Shown: positions 12,361-24,076, counted from the stretch's first letter. The stretch: 64,000 bases of DNA from Limnomonas spitsbergensis (GCA_037349105.1 JAYJMM010000026.1:1364001-1428000); one strand, 5' to 3'. The notes: generated by a model from the letters alone, not told the origin. Numbers and translations are program-made.

Positions 12361-13047
12361 ACTGGGACTCGGGGTCGTGTGCTGGCAGGACCCGGACTGC
12401 TTGCTAGGCATGTACCCATTGGTACTCCAGTCGTCTAGCTGTGCCCCTAACCTCCGTTCCCTCTCCTGAATCCAAGGGTGGGCTGCTGTCCTACAGTGCG
12501 CCCCCTCTGGCCTCGTCCGCGCTGCCGGTGACGTATTGGCCAGGCCTATAGATTGCCCTTCCAGGGATACCTCCAGGGCAATCTATATATTTATCGCTGG
12601 TGATCCAGAAGTGGACCTGGCATGCCAGCGTTGAGTGCAAGTATTGTCTAGCCCACCCGACTAATTTGAAGTGCCCCCCTCTACAGGCTTGCGCACATCT
12701 ATTTCTAGTGATGTATGTAACATAAATAAACTGGGTCAAAGTGTGTATTTCGACAGAATCCTGGTGTTCTCGATATAGAGGAGAGGAGGATGCCGATGCG
12801 GCTGGATTTGGGGAAGTACAGGCTGACGAGACGCCCAAGCCCCGTTCTGTGTACTGTAGCCGCATCGGCCCAAGGGGCAGGCCCGGGTGGGGCAGGCCAA
12901 CAGGCTTGCGGCGGGCGCGGGCGTGACGAGTGCGGCATTAGGGGGTTGCTGTACACAGCCTCGTTCGAATCGATTTCCCACCAACATATCCGCAACCTCA
13001 GAAAAACTTTCCCCTGAACAGCTCTAGCCTGGGCGCGCTTTTAGGGC
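12361..13047. other. upstream region of the CDK10-like gene
   Basis: No gene recognised. It contains a perfect 12-bp inverted repeat (12547-12558 with 12576-12587, 17-nt loop) about 460 bp before the kinase start codon. Promoter elements were not identified. Confidence 0.4.
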
Positions 13048-16000
13048 ATGGCTGCTGGATTGTCACAGGACGGCCCACTCCCCATTGTCGACTCCGTGTT
13101 GGATTACGAAAAGCTGTACAGGGTCGGCGAGGGCACTTACGGTGTTGTATGTGAGTTGCCCAGAGGCTACTTGCATGGCTGATAGCTTGTGTGTTGCATG
13201 CAAAGTGACCATGGCATCTACGACGTCGTGTGTGCGGGATCCAAAGTCTGACAAGTCGCGCATGCGTGCATTGGTCCTACCGACATGCATGCATGCATGC
13301 ATGCATGGTAGACCGGGTAGAGTGTGAGGAAGGCTCATTCATGTGGAAGGTGCCTGCTTGAAGGTGCTTCTGCTACACATCAGCTACAACCCAGCTTACA
13401 GCCAGCATGGCTTTGAGTACCGTAGGTGCACATGGACTGGACTATGCAATCATGCATGGGATGAACATGTACAGTGCTGTACAATCATGCATGGTATTGA
13501 GTCCGTCCAGGATTTCTAAGGTTACATTTTCATCTGTGTCTGTTTAAGTACGCGCAACCTCCCACAAGAAACGGTACGATTAAGCGCATGTCCAGTTTGG
13601 GCGTGGGATTACACGGGATTATATACTAATTTGGGGACTGGGGGACTCATATCAACTTCCTCGCATCCTTGAGAGGAAGACTAGGCTTAGTGTTTAGTTT
13701 TCAGGCTACCAGTCCACCTTAGGCAGGCCGTCCCGCGGCTGCTAAAGGCTCGATTGGGACCAAACCTAGCCTGGCCTATAACTGATGGCCGAAGCAGCAT
13801 GGCTGGCCACAAATGGAGCTGCCAGCCAGAGGCTGGAGAGGCTGGAGTGCAGCTGACATGTAGCTGAGCCACGATGAAAAAAAACGCTGTGAATGACTCA
13901 TATCCACTTTCTTGCATCCTTGAGAGGAAGATTGGGCTGCCCTACCTATTCTCTGGGATCTCTTTCTCTTCCCTATATTTTGCTGCCCCTTCCGGGTTTT
14001 CTTATCCTTTCTGATGATGCGCAGATAAGGCACGAGAGAGGAGCAGCGGCGAGGTCGTTGCACTCAAGAAGGTAGGGGGGAGGGGGCCGACCCTGAAACC
14101 CTTGAACCTCTCTGAACCCTGACCCTCGGTCATTGATTCATGGATAAATATGAAGATCTTCTACCTGACAGCCCGTTACCTGCCATCAAATAAGGGCTGA
14201 AGTTGTTCTGGCATTACCTCACAACGCATTCCAACATGTAATTTCTTTTTCACTCAACCTAGCATCGAAAGCTGGCATGTTTCTCCTCTCACCACTTTAC
14301 TGGTGCACCTGTCTCATATCCTGGTATCACTTCATGCAGTAGGTGATTTGAGGGAGGGTGGCCCAGTCAAACCCGTCAGATTACCAATGTGCAAAAGCTG
14401 CACTTCTGCTGTATGACAAAGTTAAAAGAAAGAAACTACGCCCTATTTGGGCCTAGAGGTTTAGGAAATAACGCAGCCTGGGGCCGTAGCCACATCCGCG
14501 CCGCTACCATCACACTGATAACGACTGGACTGCCCTCATATGTCTCAGGTCCGCTTTGATCATTCGAGGGAGGGCGTCCCGGTGACGTCGATCAGGGAGC
14601 TGCGCGTGCTGCAGAGCTGCAACCATCCCAGCATCGTGGAGCTTAAGAAAGTAGTGACTGGGAGCAGAGCAGACAGGTGAGTGGAGGAGCTTAAGAAAGT
14701 AGTGACTGGTAGCAGAGCATACAGGTGAGTGGAGGGGCTTATGAAAGTAGTGACTGGGAGCAGAGCAGACAGGTGAGGTGAGGGGCTTATGAAAGTAGTG
14801 GCTGAGAGCAGAGCAGGCAGGTGAGTGGAGGGGCTTATGAAAGTAGTGAATGGGAGCAGATCAGGCAGGTGAGTGGAGGTGCTTATGAAAGTAGTGACTG
14901 GTAGCAGAGCAGACAGGTGAGCGGAGGGGCTTATGAAGTAAATGAGAGCAGAGTGGACAAGGAAGTAGAGGAACTTCTGATAGTCGTGACTCGGAGCGGG
15001 CAAGTGAGTTGATGGATGGACGATAGTAATGACTGGTAGCAGAGCAGAGGTGAGTCGCGGGGCTCAAGATAGCACTGACTGGTAGCAGAGCAGAGGTGAG
15101 TCGCGGGGCTTAATAAAGTAGGGTTTCTTGAGATTCTCGCTTGTATAAGGAGCTTGCTTGCTTTTGTAAGAGGGCCTTCCTTGCGTATAAGTATGATAAC
15201 GCCAATCATTTAAAGTTAACCCTGGTAGCCCATTAAGTGCTCCGGCCAAACGGGTGCCTTCCTTAATGCACATCTCAGGGCGTATCATTTATTTCTTTAC
15301 TTATTCATGTATACTGAAGTGCGAGTGCACATTATCCAATCCACATGAGTCGATCCCTGGACCCACAGGAACACTGTCACAAGTGACATCCATGCTGCCC
15401 TGGTGCAAGTTGCTGGACTGATGCTGCTGTTCCAGCCCCACTGCCCCCCTCCCCCCCATGCACTGCCCTGTGCAGCCTGTTCCTGGTTTTTGAGTTTTGT
15501 GAGCATGACTTGGGCCGCCTCGTGGACTCGCTGTCGGCCCCGTTCAGCCTGTCAGAGGTCAAATGCCTAGTCAAGCAGGTGTGCCAACCATCAACTCTTT
15601 TGAATGTGTGTGAGCTTGGTTGTGTCGCCCGGCGCTCCTCGTTTATGGACAAAAACATATTTTTGTATTGGCCAAGCCTAGAAGGCAGAGGGGTATCATG
15701 CGCTGCGTAGTTGGAGGATGTCCTTGCGTGAATCAGGAATTCTTGCCTGGCAGATAGACGAGGTGCCACACGAAAGTTTGGGCCTAAGCGAAAGTATACC
15801 AACCAATGTATGAAGTGGCTCTGCAGCAGATATGTTGGAATTGTACAATGTACAATAGACGCTTCTCTTAATTTATCATCCGTGGACCCTCTCCTACTCT
15901 TCTTTGTCTGTGTGTGTGCCTATGTGCGTGCAGCTACTGGAAGCTGTGACATACATGCACGACCGGTGGATCATGCACAGGCAAGTATAAAAGTATTCTT

Positions 16001-19000
16001 GGGATTTAGAGGGGGGCAGATGTAAAAGTGAGGGGAGGTAGGGGGTATGGTGAGGGCGCATTTTTTTGATGAAGTGGGCTCAATTTGTTTTTTTTGACGG
16101 ATGGATAAAATCGAGATACACTTGCTTGTCAACTGCCTAAATTCATTGTGGGCATGGAGTCACCTTGGAGACCAACACTGCCTATTATAACATATTTTAT
16201 AAAGTACAACACTGTTGCATGACAGACCACGGCCTTGTGGGCTTAGATGCCTGGTACAGCATGCCTGGTGCAGGATGCCTGGTGCAGCATGCTCTGCTGC
16301 TTGGGCCACCGTGCTTGTTTAATTCCCATCGGCCCAGCCACCTATCTACCAATGGTAAACTAGTGCCAATAGTGGACAAGATTGGACTGGTGGAAATGGC
16401 CGCTAAAAATGATGCTGGTGACCGACGATCGAGTCAGTCTCTGCCCATGGGCCTGGTCTCCCTACAACCAGCTCAATCTAGATCCTCAAGCTTGGCAATG
16501 CGCTGAAGGTAGGTACTCAAACTAGGAAATAATCCTCCACTCGGCCATCAAGATTACACCCATGTACACAAACAGGATGAATCATTCCCCGATTGATACT
16601 GTACACAAACAGGATGAGTCATCTTCTGATTCATCCTGTACACATCCTGATTCATCCTGTGCACAAACATAATTAACAATTTCCTGATTCATCGTGTACA
16701 CATCCTGATTCATCGTGTACACATCCTGATTCATCCTGTACACATCCTGATTCATACTGTACACAAACAAGATGAATCAATTTTGGATTCATCCTGTACA
16801 CTCAGATGCCGTGTGATCAGCTAGTATCCGAGCTTGACTCACTTTTGGGCCATCGGGAAAGTTCAGGACTGGATGGAGGCCTGGGTGCTTCTAAGCTAGC
16901 TGTTGTCTCAGGCCAGGGGGGTCAAGAGGGGCTGGTCAAGGTTTGGCATGCATGCTTTATATCAACTCTTCACAAGCCTAGCAAACACACACATGTGCCT
17001 AATAAGTAAACACATACCTGCTGCATTGTGTGCACAGTCGTTCCCCGTCTCCTCTCATCTGCCTGGGTGCGGCACGACTGTGCATGAGGGGTTCATGTGT
17101 CAATTAAAAGGACCAGGGTGCTGCTGACAAAACATGGCCCAAACGTGTGTTCAATTTTCTGTGGATGTTTGCTGGCGAGCCAGCCCTATCAAGCTAAGAT
17201 TCTGGCCGGACTCGTCATGGTTCGCCTTGCCCTCAACCTTTGACCCTCAAGCGGTCTCACTCTAAACCCTGAACCCTTAACCCCAACCCCGCCCTCTCAT
17301 GAATCTCCAGGGACATCAAGATGTCAAATCTTTTGTACACCTGCAAGTGAGTGCCGGGAAGTGGGCAGGAGGTGTGGACTGTCACTTAGGGAGTCGGACG
17401 AGTCCCCCAACAACCGCAGTCGACCCTTGGGATAGGAATAGTACGGCAGGGCAATATAGTGTTTGGGGACTTGGGCCCTCGTCATGGACCCCAACTCAAG
17501 ACTTTCTTTTTTCGTGACTCAGCTGCATGTCAGCTACGTTCTAGCCACTGGCTGGAGGCCCCATTTGTGGCCCGTCATGCTGCCTTGGCCACCAGCCGTA
17601 GGCCGGTCCAGGTTTGAGCCTAATCAGGCCGTTGGCGGCCACTGGGCGGCCTGCCGAAGTTGAACTTGTGAAAGAAAGAAATAAAACATTGCTCCCACTG
17701 AACTCCAACACACACTTCTCAAGTATCTATATGCAGAATACGATGGCAACTCAATGATGCAGACCATAGACATGGCAAACGTGCAAGGACACACCTTGCC
17801 AGTACCCATGCATTGGCCTAAGGCAGCCCACAAGAGCCAACACGCAGGGATGCATTCCAGATTTATTATTCAAAAACCTCTGGGAATCCGTAGGCCGCTT
17901 TGGAAATGAAAATGGAAGTGGTTCGGTAAACGGTGTGGTACGGTGAACGGTCCCAAACTGGCGTAAGCATTACGCACTGGTGCACGCTACCCAATCGGTA
18001 CGTATGCGGGTACGGTAAGGACGGATAGGAAGGGCAGATGGTGCTCATCAAGGACATGAGCCCCCATCGACCCCACAAGATTTTCTATGCAGGCACCTGT
18101 ATTGGGGTTGAAATGATCGCGTTCCGTAACCCTGGCAAAATGTATCAGCTCATGCGTGCGACCTGCGCAAAGAAGGCAGATTTAATTGAAGTTAAATTAA
18201 ATTTATTTGAGGCGCTGGTCACCAACATTGAAATTTAATTTTGCGCCACCCCAAAGCCTACATGCCAGTCCAAATGCCCGATAAGTAGATACCATCCCTA
18301 GAGGAGGTACGTGTGTCATGTGAAGCATAACATCGACCTGATCTTGACAGGCCGCACAGCTTCACCAATCTTGACAACACCCATGTCCGTGTCTTGGAAG
18401 AAAGAAAGAAAACTACGCGCCCCGCAGGGCTTTTGAGGATACAGGAAGCAGTGCGGCATGGGCTGAGGCCGCGTCTGCGCCGTTATCATGTCTTGGAACT
18501 TCCAAGCGCAGTGCGGCATGCGCTACCCATGACACTTCGACAAGTTATGTGTGTGTCTGTATCGTCTCAAGTACATTGTGGAAGGGCAAGCCACCAGGTC
18601 ACTGGCCGCCCTTACGAGCCTAGTGGGCTCAACCTTCCCCTGTACGTATTTCAGCCAGTGCTGTGCTGATTACAGTCCACACATAGCTGAAGTACTTAGC
18701 TGAGTTTCAGTCACCGTAAGCTCAAGGCAAATTCAGCTACTTTTACTAGCAAGGGACCGTAATTACGTACTATACACGACTTATGAATTAAAGTGCAATC
18801 GCACCGCACTGATGACAGCCCTGTCAGCAAGTCATCACCTTATTTGGAAAGCTATGGGTAGGAGTGGAGCAGGATTTCGGATTTTTAGTGCAATTGTCCT
18901 GCCAGGCCACCTTAATGAGACAGACGGGCAGCTGTCACTGAGCCGATGGGAACCAAGCAGCAATTTTTTCGCTGTCAGCAGCACAACGAACATGGCTAGT

Positions 19001-21862
19001 TGTGCCAACACCAGTGCTGTGCAATTGTGCCGTATTTAAAAAACTGTGTGAGAACTTACGGTCCCTTGTAAAAATAGCTGAGTTCGCCCTGAAATGACAG
19101 TGACTGAAACTCAGCGACGCAATTCAGCCGCCGTAAGGACAGTAATTGGCACAGCACTGACCAGCACGCTTTGGCCCCATGCCGGGCCGTAGCTGAATAG
19201 CAGCTGACGTTCATTGCAAACAGCACCAGTGTCTTTTTGTTTACCTGGACTTAACTAGGTGTGAGGCCGGCCGCCCAACCTTAGAAAACCTAAGACGCGA
19301 ACACAAAAACGGTCTGGGTGCTCATGTGGCCCTCGTCGTCAGCCGAGACAAGGTGAGTCTATCTGCGCCTTAACAATACAGGTAGCTGTTGACATGCCTT
19401 GAAGAAGCACTGGAACCGGTATTGAGCTTGAACCATTGTGCCTTCTCTGCAGCATCATTTTTGCTTGCTCTGTTGCCTTCAGGGGAGAGCTCAAGCTGTG
19501 TGATTTCGGCCTTGCCAGGTATGTGGCGTCAGAGTTTCAAGAAGACTTCGAGTAAAAGCTTCTAAAATTTGGAAAGCGGAATCTTATCCATGCAGAATCT
19601 TGGGAGCAACCATACATGTTGTGAGACCCATCAAAACATGACCATGCTATGGCCCTGCTTTGATTGCATCGTGAAACTGCGACACGTAAAATTAATGTCT
19701 CAGGCAGCCCTTGGACAGACACGATGATGACTGACACATCACCTAAAGCCTGAAAATGGAAATCATGTAGACAAGTGCGGCAACTGTGCAGGCCTTCAAC
19801 AACGAATGCCACAGCCATGGCCCTATCCTGCGGCCATGACTATTTCCACTCTCCGTGAAGGTACTTTGCGCCCTACCCTGCGGCCATGACTCCTCGCCTG
19901 GTCACCCTCTGGTATCGTGCACCAGAGGTGTTGCTGGGGGCTGAGATCTACGACGAGGCCATTGACATGGTGAGTTGATGAAATAAGGCGACACATCTTC
20001 TAATCATCTCCTAGGGCCCATGGCTTTATGCGAGGCTGCTTAGCCCTCCCTTGGCTTACTTATTATCTCAGTTGCGGCTAGGCAGGCCGACCCTGGCCCA
20101 CTCGACAGCTTTTCAGTAGAGGTCATGTTTTGTTTTCACCCCTACCACCCAGTTAACACTAGAGACCCTCGGTTTTAACTAAGCGGAGGTCCCATGAGTC
20201 TCTCTGTGAAGTGAAGGTTTTACAGTCCATCACATTTGATGCATGGGACATGAGTCTCTCTAAAAATTTGCCCTGCTCCTCTTTCGCTCCACTCCTCCTA
20301 TCACAGTGGTCTGTTGGGTGCGTCCTCGGCGAGCTGATTCGATCGGAGCCGTTATTCCCTGCTGACAGCGAACTCGACTGCTTGCGGCTGCAGTGCAACC
20401 TTCTAGGCACGCCTACCAGCCGAATATGGCCGGTGAGGAAATCCCAAACCATGAACCTGAACCCTGATGTAGGCTGTAAATGGCTGGTGAGGAAATCCAT
20501 GAACCTGAACCCTGATAAAGGCTGGAAATGGCTGTTGAGGAAATCCATGAATCTGAACCTGAACCCTGATAGAGGCTGGATATGGCTGGTGAGGCAATCC
20601 ATGAACCTGAACCCTGATGTAGGCTGCAGTGCAACCTAGGCATGCCCACGAAACAGTATGTGGCAGGTGAGAGAAATTTACAAAGAAGCGTTTGTACGCC
20701 AACTCTCGATGCACACACTGCGGTATTTTTGTGGAACAGAAAGGCCCCTGTCTTGTTTCTTTGTCGATTAAAATATCTGTCAAACGAATTTGTTTGTCCG
20801 CTGTGACGGATGCACTCATGTTTCGAATTTAATTAATGGGGAAGAAAAGGAAAACGAGGTGTGAAGCATCCACTGACTCTGTTCTCTATACCTCACATGG
20901 CTGCTTGTTCTCAGGCCATGTCGGATCTACCGGGTGCGTCCCAGGCGCAGCTGCCGGATCAGCCATACAACTTCCTGCGCCGCACCTTCCCCTCCTTGTC
21001 GGAGGTCGGCCTGGACCTGCTGGGCGGCCTGCTGACGTACGATCCGAAGAGAAGAATGACAGCCAGACAGGCCCTGCGGCACCCGTTCTTTGAGGTATGC
21101 AAGGCTGCCCTTGCGGCACCTGTTATTTGAGGTACGCCAGACTGGCCCTACAACCTACATGACCTGTTATTTGAGTTAAGCCAGGCGGGCCCTCCACCAC
21201 CCGTTCTATAAAAAACACCAGGTAGGTTTGCACCATAGATTTTTTGATCCAGACAGGCCCCATGCCACGCTTCTTTTAGATAAGCCAGACAGGCCCTGTG
21301 CCACCCGGTCTTTGTACTACGCCAGACAGGCCCTGTGCCACCTGTTCCTTAAGGTACGCTACATAGGCCCTACGCTACTTTGGAGGTACACCAGACAGGT
21401 CATGCGCCATCCGTAAGGTCCGACAGACAGGCCTTGTGCCATACTTCATGTCATCAGGCCTGCCAGGCATGGGCCACCCGTTCTACGAGGTGCGCCAGAC
21501 AGGCCTTGAGTCCATCTTTCTTTCAGTACAACAGACAGGCCCTATGCTACCCCTTTCCTGGAGGTAAGCCAGGCCGGCCGTGCCATCCGTCATTTGAATT
21601 TCACCAGGTAGACATGCTTCACCTGTCTTTTGAAGTACTGGGTAGAGTAACACAAGTGTGCCATACAGGCCCCACGCCACCTTCCATTTGATGTGCGCCA
21701 GACTGCGCCACTTGTCCATTAAGGTACCGGTGCACATGTCACAAATGTAGTATGTGTTGCTCGTTAGCCGTTTTTCAGCTGCACCTCCCTCAGGCGCCTG
21801 AGGCAGTTCTGTTCCTAGTGGGCCTTGCCTGCATTTCACCTACGTCGCAGCCTGTGTCCTAG
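13048..21862 (+). CDS. cyclin-dependent kinase, CDK10-like, eleven exons
   Basis: Ser/Thr protein kinase of the CDK10 branch. Exons: 13048-13150, 14025-14071, 14549-14676, 15476-15578, 15934-15980, 17311-17346, 19483-19518, 19861-19969, 20307-20432, 20915-21094 and a proposed last exon 21779-21862. Phases join throughout, giving about 332 aa; human CDK10 is 360. Visible landmarks: glycine loop GEGTYG (27-32), VALK lysine at 49, PVTSIRE (61-67) in the place of the PSTAIRE/PISSLRE cyclin-binding helix, HRDIKMSN (143-150), DFG (163-165), MTPRLVTLWYRAPE (177-190) and YDPKRRMTA. The activation segment and PVTSIRE are closer to CDK10 than to CDK11. Intron 5 has a GC donor (AG|GCAAGT at 15981). The first ten exons are secure; the last (residues after HPFFE, starting LHLPQAP) rests only on an acceptor and an in-frame stop. 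Introns are unusually rich in tandem repeats. Confidence 0.88.
13690..13875 (-). repeat. dispersed repeat, family R1
   Basis: Inverted relative to the copy at 17512-17665. The two share an AGCTGCATGTCAGCT-like block, a CATTTGTGGCC block and GTAGGCC/AGGCCGG blocks over about 160 bp. Both lie in introns of the kinase gene (introns 1 and 6). Confidence 0.55.
14425..14510 (+). repeat. dispersed repeat, family R2
   Basis: Resembles 18394-18490 in the same orientation: an AAGAAAGAAACTACGCCC-like start, a GGGCCT..TTTAGGA block, and CCGCGCCGCTACCAT versus GCGCCGTTATCAT near the end. Lies in kinase intron 2. Confidence 0.4.
14641..15115 (+). repeat. 48-bp tandem repeat made of exon 3's end and its 5' splice site
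   Basis: The last 36 nt of exon 3 plus the first 12 nt of intron 3 are repeated with exact 48-bp spacing (unit starts 14641, 14689, 14737, 14785, 14833, 14881, 14929), then decay over about four more units. At least six units keep a CAG|GTGAG donor (exon end at 14676, then every 48 nt). Reading through the first donor gives an immediate in-frame TGA, so only the first is expected to be productive. Confidence 0.9.
16565..16800 (+). repeat. minisatellite of about 20 bp, partly in both orientations
   Basis: Repeats of CCTGATTCATCCTGTACACA in kinase intron 5, with inverted versions (TGTACACAAACAGGATGAAT) at the left end and near 16760. Spacing is irregular. Confidence 0.8.
17512..17665 (+). repeat. 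dispersed repeat, family R1
   Basis: Plus-strand member of the family also seen at 13690-13875 and 6300-6380. Located in kinase intron 6. Confidence 0.5.
18394..18490 (+). repeat. dispersed repeat, family R2
   Basis: Second copy of the family at 14425-14510, also intronic and in the same orientation. Confidence 0.4.
18656..19159. mobile_element. hAT-like MITE with terminal inverted repeats
   Basis: About 504 bp bounded by inverted repeats. The left end CAGTGCTGTGCTGATTACAG matches the complement of the right end, CAGTGCTGTGCCAATTACTG; the similarity extends inward with GCTGAGTTTCAGTCAC and AAGGGACCGTAA on both sides. The CAGTG terminus and subterminal repeats are typical of hAT elements, but no clear 8-bp target-site duplication was found. 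No coding capacity. Inserted in kinase intron 6. Confidence 0.75.
20426..20670 (+). repeat. tandem repeat built on exon 9's end and 5' splice site
   Basis: ATGGCYGGTGAGGAAATCC-containing units start at 20426, 20480, 20528 and 20582 (spacing 54, 48, 54 bp); the third has lost its donor (GTTGAGG). They are followed at about 20623-20668 by a diverged second copy of the exon 9 end (TGCAACCTAGGCATGCC versus TGCAACCTTCTAGGCACGCC) with its own GGTGAGAG donor. Units also contain AACCTGAACCCTGAT. Confidence 0.85.
21056..21715 (+). repeat. degenerate repeat of about 40 bp built on exon 10's end and 5' splice site
   Basis: Diverged copies of GCCAGACAGGCCCTG, then CCACCCGTTCTTTGAGGTAC, run from the end of exon 10 (21094) through most of intron 10, with roughly 16 units. 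Many units keep the GAGGTA donor-like core; unit length varies. Confidence 0.8.
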
Positions 21863-23132
21863 AGTTCCTTGTGCAGCATATCCCGTTGCTTTGGAGGCTA
21901 GTCTGAGGCTGGTCAAGATTCGGTCCCTGTATTTCAGCTTAAGTATTTGTGCCCATGATGTGCCAAAAGGCGCAACGTATTTACCTCCATCAAGAATACA
22001 AATACACAGATTATGGCCCTACCGGTTGTGTCTGCATAAGAGACGCCAGTTTCTTGACCTATGACGGTGGGGGCCTGTTCAAGGATTGGTCTCAATTGGC
22101 GCCTGGGCCACCCAGCGGCACCCCCCAAGTTTGCGCGCGCTGCAAAAAACACTATTTTCCCCTGTCTATAAAACCGGAGACGTCCTTTGCCTTCACACCG
22201 TTTTACCTTAATTGGCCTACGCAAAATTTTGGCGGAATTGCCATCGATGTTAATTTGCTTTTTGAGTGTACCGAGCAGATTGCGTTTTGGGGATCTCTGA
22301 GGCTTCAGAAAAACGGCTCTACCTAGGCTTCACAGAATCCAGGGTCCAGGAGGGACAGGAAAGTCCTTTTACATCAGACCTTAATCGGTGTCTTGTTGAT
22401 AGCTACATACTTTCATAACCAAGCAGAAGGCTGATAGGAACGCGCTAGCTTCGCAGCCGGGAATCTTAGCCTATAACTAGCTACCGTAGAATACCTTTGA
22501 CTTCGCTCAAAATTAATTAAGTATTGGGGTGCGCGGACATGCTGCGCGCTAATAATAATTCAAAAATCAGCGGTGCGCGAAGTTGAACTCGGGTTTCCGA
22601 CGTAATCAGTGCGCGGCGAGTCGAAAAGTGCCTGAAATGACCCCTGCACGGCGATAAATAAAATAAGTTTAATAACTTTGCCGCTGCGCAGCCGTTTTTT
22701 GAATTCTTTCTAGCTGCGCGACGAAAAAAAAGAAATATTTGTTGGGGGTGCGCAGACCCTAAGGCGTTTTACGGTATAGGCTATAAGATAACAAGGCTGC
22801 CATCAATCGTGGTTTGTTCGAGGTCTACTCTTATCGTTGGTGCCCAAGTGTCTATCATGCATGCATCCGTGTATGAAATGAGGTATTGCGTGGGTGCCCC
22901 CCCACCCCCAACCTAGTCCAGCAGTTCCAAGTTTCATACATAGTGCGTATTCATGCATGACAGTAACGGGCAAACGCTGACGGTGACGTCAGTGGGTTTT
23001 TTTTTGTAATCTGAATGGAGCCAAATCTGAATGAGACAAAATCAAATCTGCATCGTTAGAACCCCTCCGCTCATGCACTGTCACACTCACCATTACAAAG
23101 TGTTCCCTTAATCCATAGTCGTAAATAAAACT
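21863..23132. other. no gene recognised
   Basis: 3' flank of the kinase gene. A 125-codon open frame at 21949-22326 has no recognisable domain. 22500-22760 is AT-rich with scattered TGCGCG motifs. Confidence 0.35.
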
Positions 23133-24076
23133 GGGGCCTAAAACATCCGGGGCCTAAAACATCCGGGGTCTAAAACATCCGGGGCCTAAAACATCCGGGG
23201 CCTAAAACATCCGGGGCCTAAAACATCCGGGGCCTAAAACATCCGGGGCCTAAAACATCCGGGGCCCAAAACATCCGGGGCCTAAAACATCCGGGGTCTA
23301 AAACATCCGGGGCCTAAAACATCCGGGGCCTAAAACATCCGGGGTCTAAAACATCCGGGGCCTAAAACATCCGGGGCCTAAAACATCCGGGGCCTAAAAC
23401 ATCCGGGGCCTAAAACATCCGGGGCCTAAAACATCCGGGGCCCAAAACATCCGGGGCCTAAAACATCCGGGGTCTAAAACATCCGGGGCCTAAAACATCC
23501 GGGGCCTAAAACATCCGGGGCCTAAAACATCCGGGGCCTAAAACATCCGGGGCCTAAAACATCCGGGGCCTAAAACATCCGGGGCCTAAAACATCCGGGG
23601 CCTAAAACATCCGGGGCCTAAAACATCCGGGGTCTAAAACATCCGGGGCCTAAAACATCCGGGGCCTAAAACATCCGGGGCCTAAAACATCCGGGGCCTA
23701 AAACATCCGGGGCCTGAAACATCCGGGGCCTAAAACATCCGGGGCCTAAAACATGCGGGGCCTAAAACATCCGGGGCCTAAAACATCCGGGGTCTAAAAC
23801 ATCCGGGGTCTAAAACATCCGGGGCCTAAAACATCCGGGGCCTAAAACATCCGGGGCCTAAAACATCCGGGGCCTAAAACATCCGGGGCCTGAAACATCC
23901 GGGGCCTAAAACATCCGGGGCCTAAAATATCCGGGGCCTAAAACATCCGGGGCCTAAAACATTCGGGGCCTTAAACATCCGGGGCCTGAAACATCCGGGG
24001 CCTTAAACATCCGGGGCCTAAAACATCCGGGGCCTAAAACATCCAGGGCCTAAAACATCCGGGGCCTAAAATATCC
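23133..24076 (+). repeat. 16-bp minisatellite, 59 copies
   Basis: Unit GGGGCCTAAAACATCC repeated 59 times without a single indel (944 bp = 59 x 16). Base variants (GGGGTCT, GGGGCCC, GGGGCCTGAAAC) recur 11 units apart: units 3 and 14, 9 and 20, 11 and 22, 32 and 43, 37 and 48. This shows a 176-bp higher-order period. Units near the right end are more diverged. Confidence 0.97.

Noticed and set aside
13283..13308. GCAT simple repeat
   Set aside because: Short microsatellite in kinase intron 1, nothing further to support.
14560..15003. 147-codon minus-strand frame with repeated TTFISPSTHLPALLP-like units
   Set aside because: A by-product of the 48-bp repeat in kinase intron 3; 48 is a multiple of three so the frame stays open.
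21949..22326. 125-codon plus-strand open frame as a gene
   Set aside because: No domain, no splice or start context, and overlapping open frame on the other strand of similar quality.
23133..24076. CRISPR array
   Set aside because: The 16-bp units are directly adjacent with no spacers, and the genome is eukaryotic.
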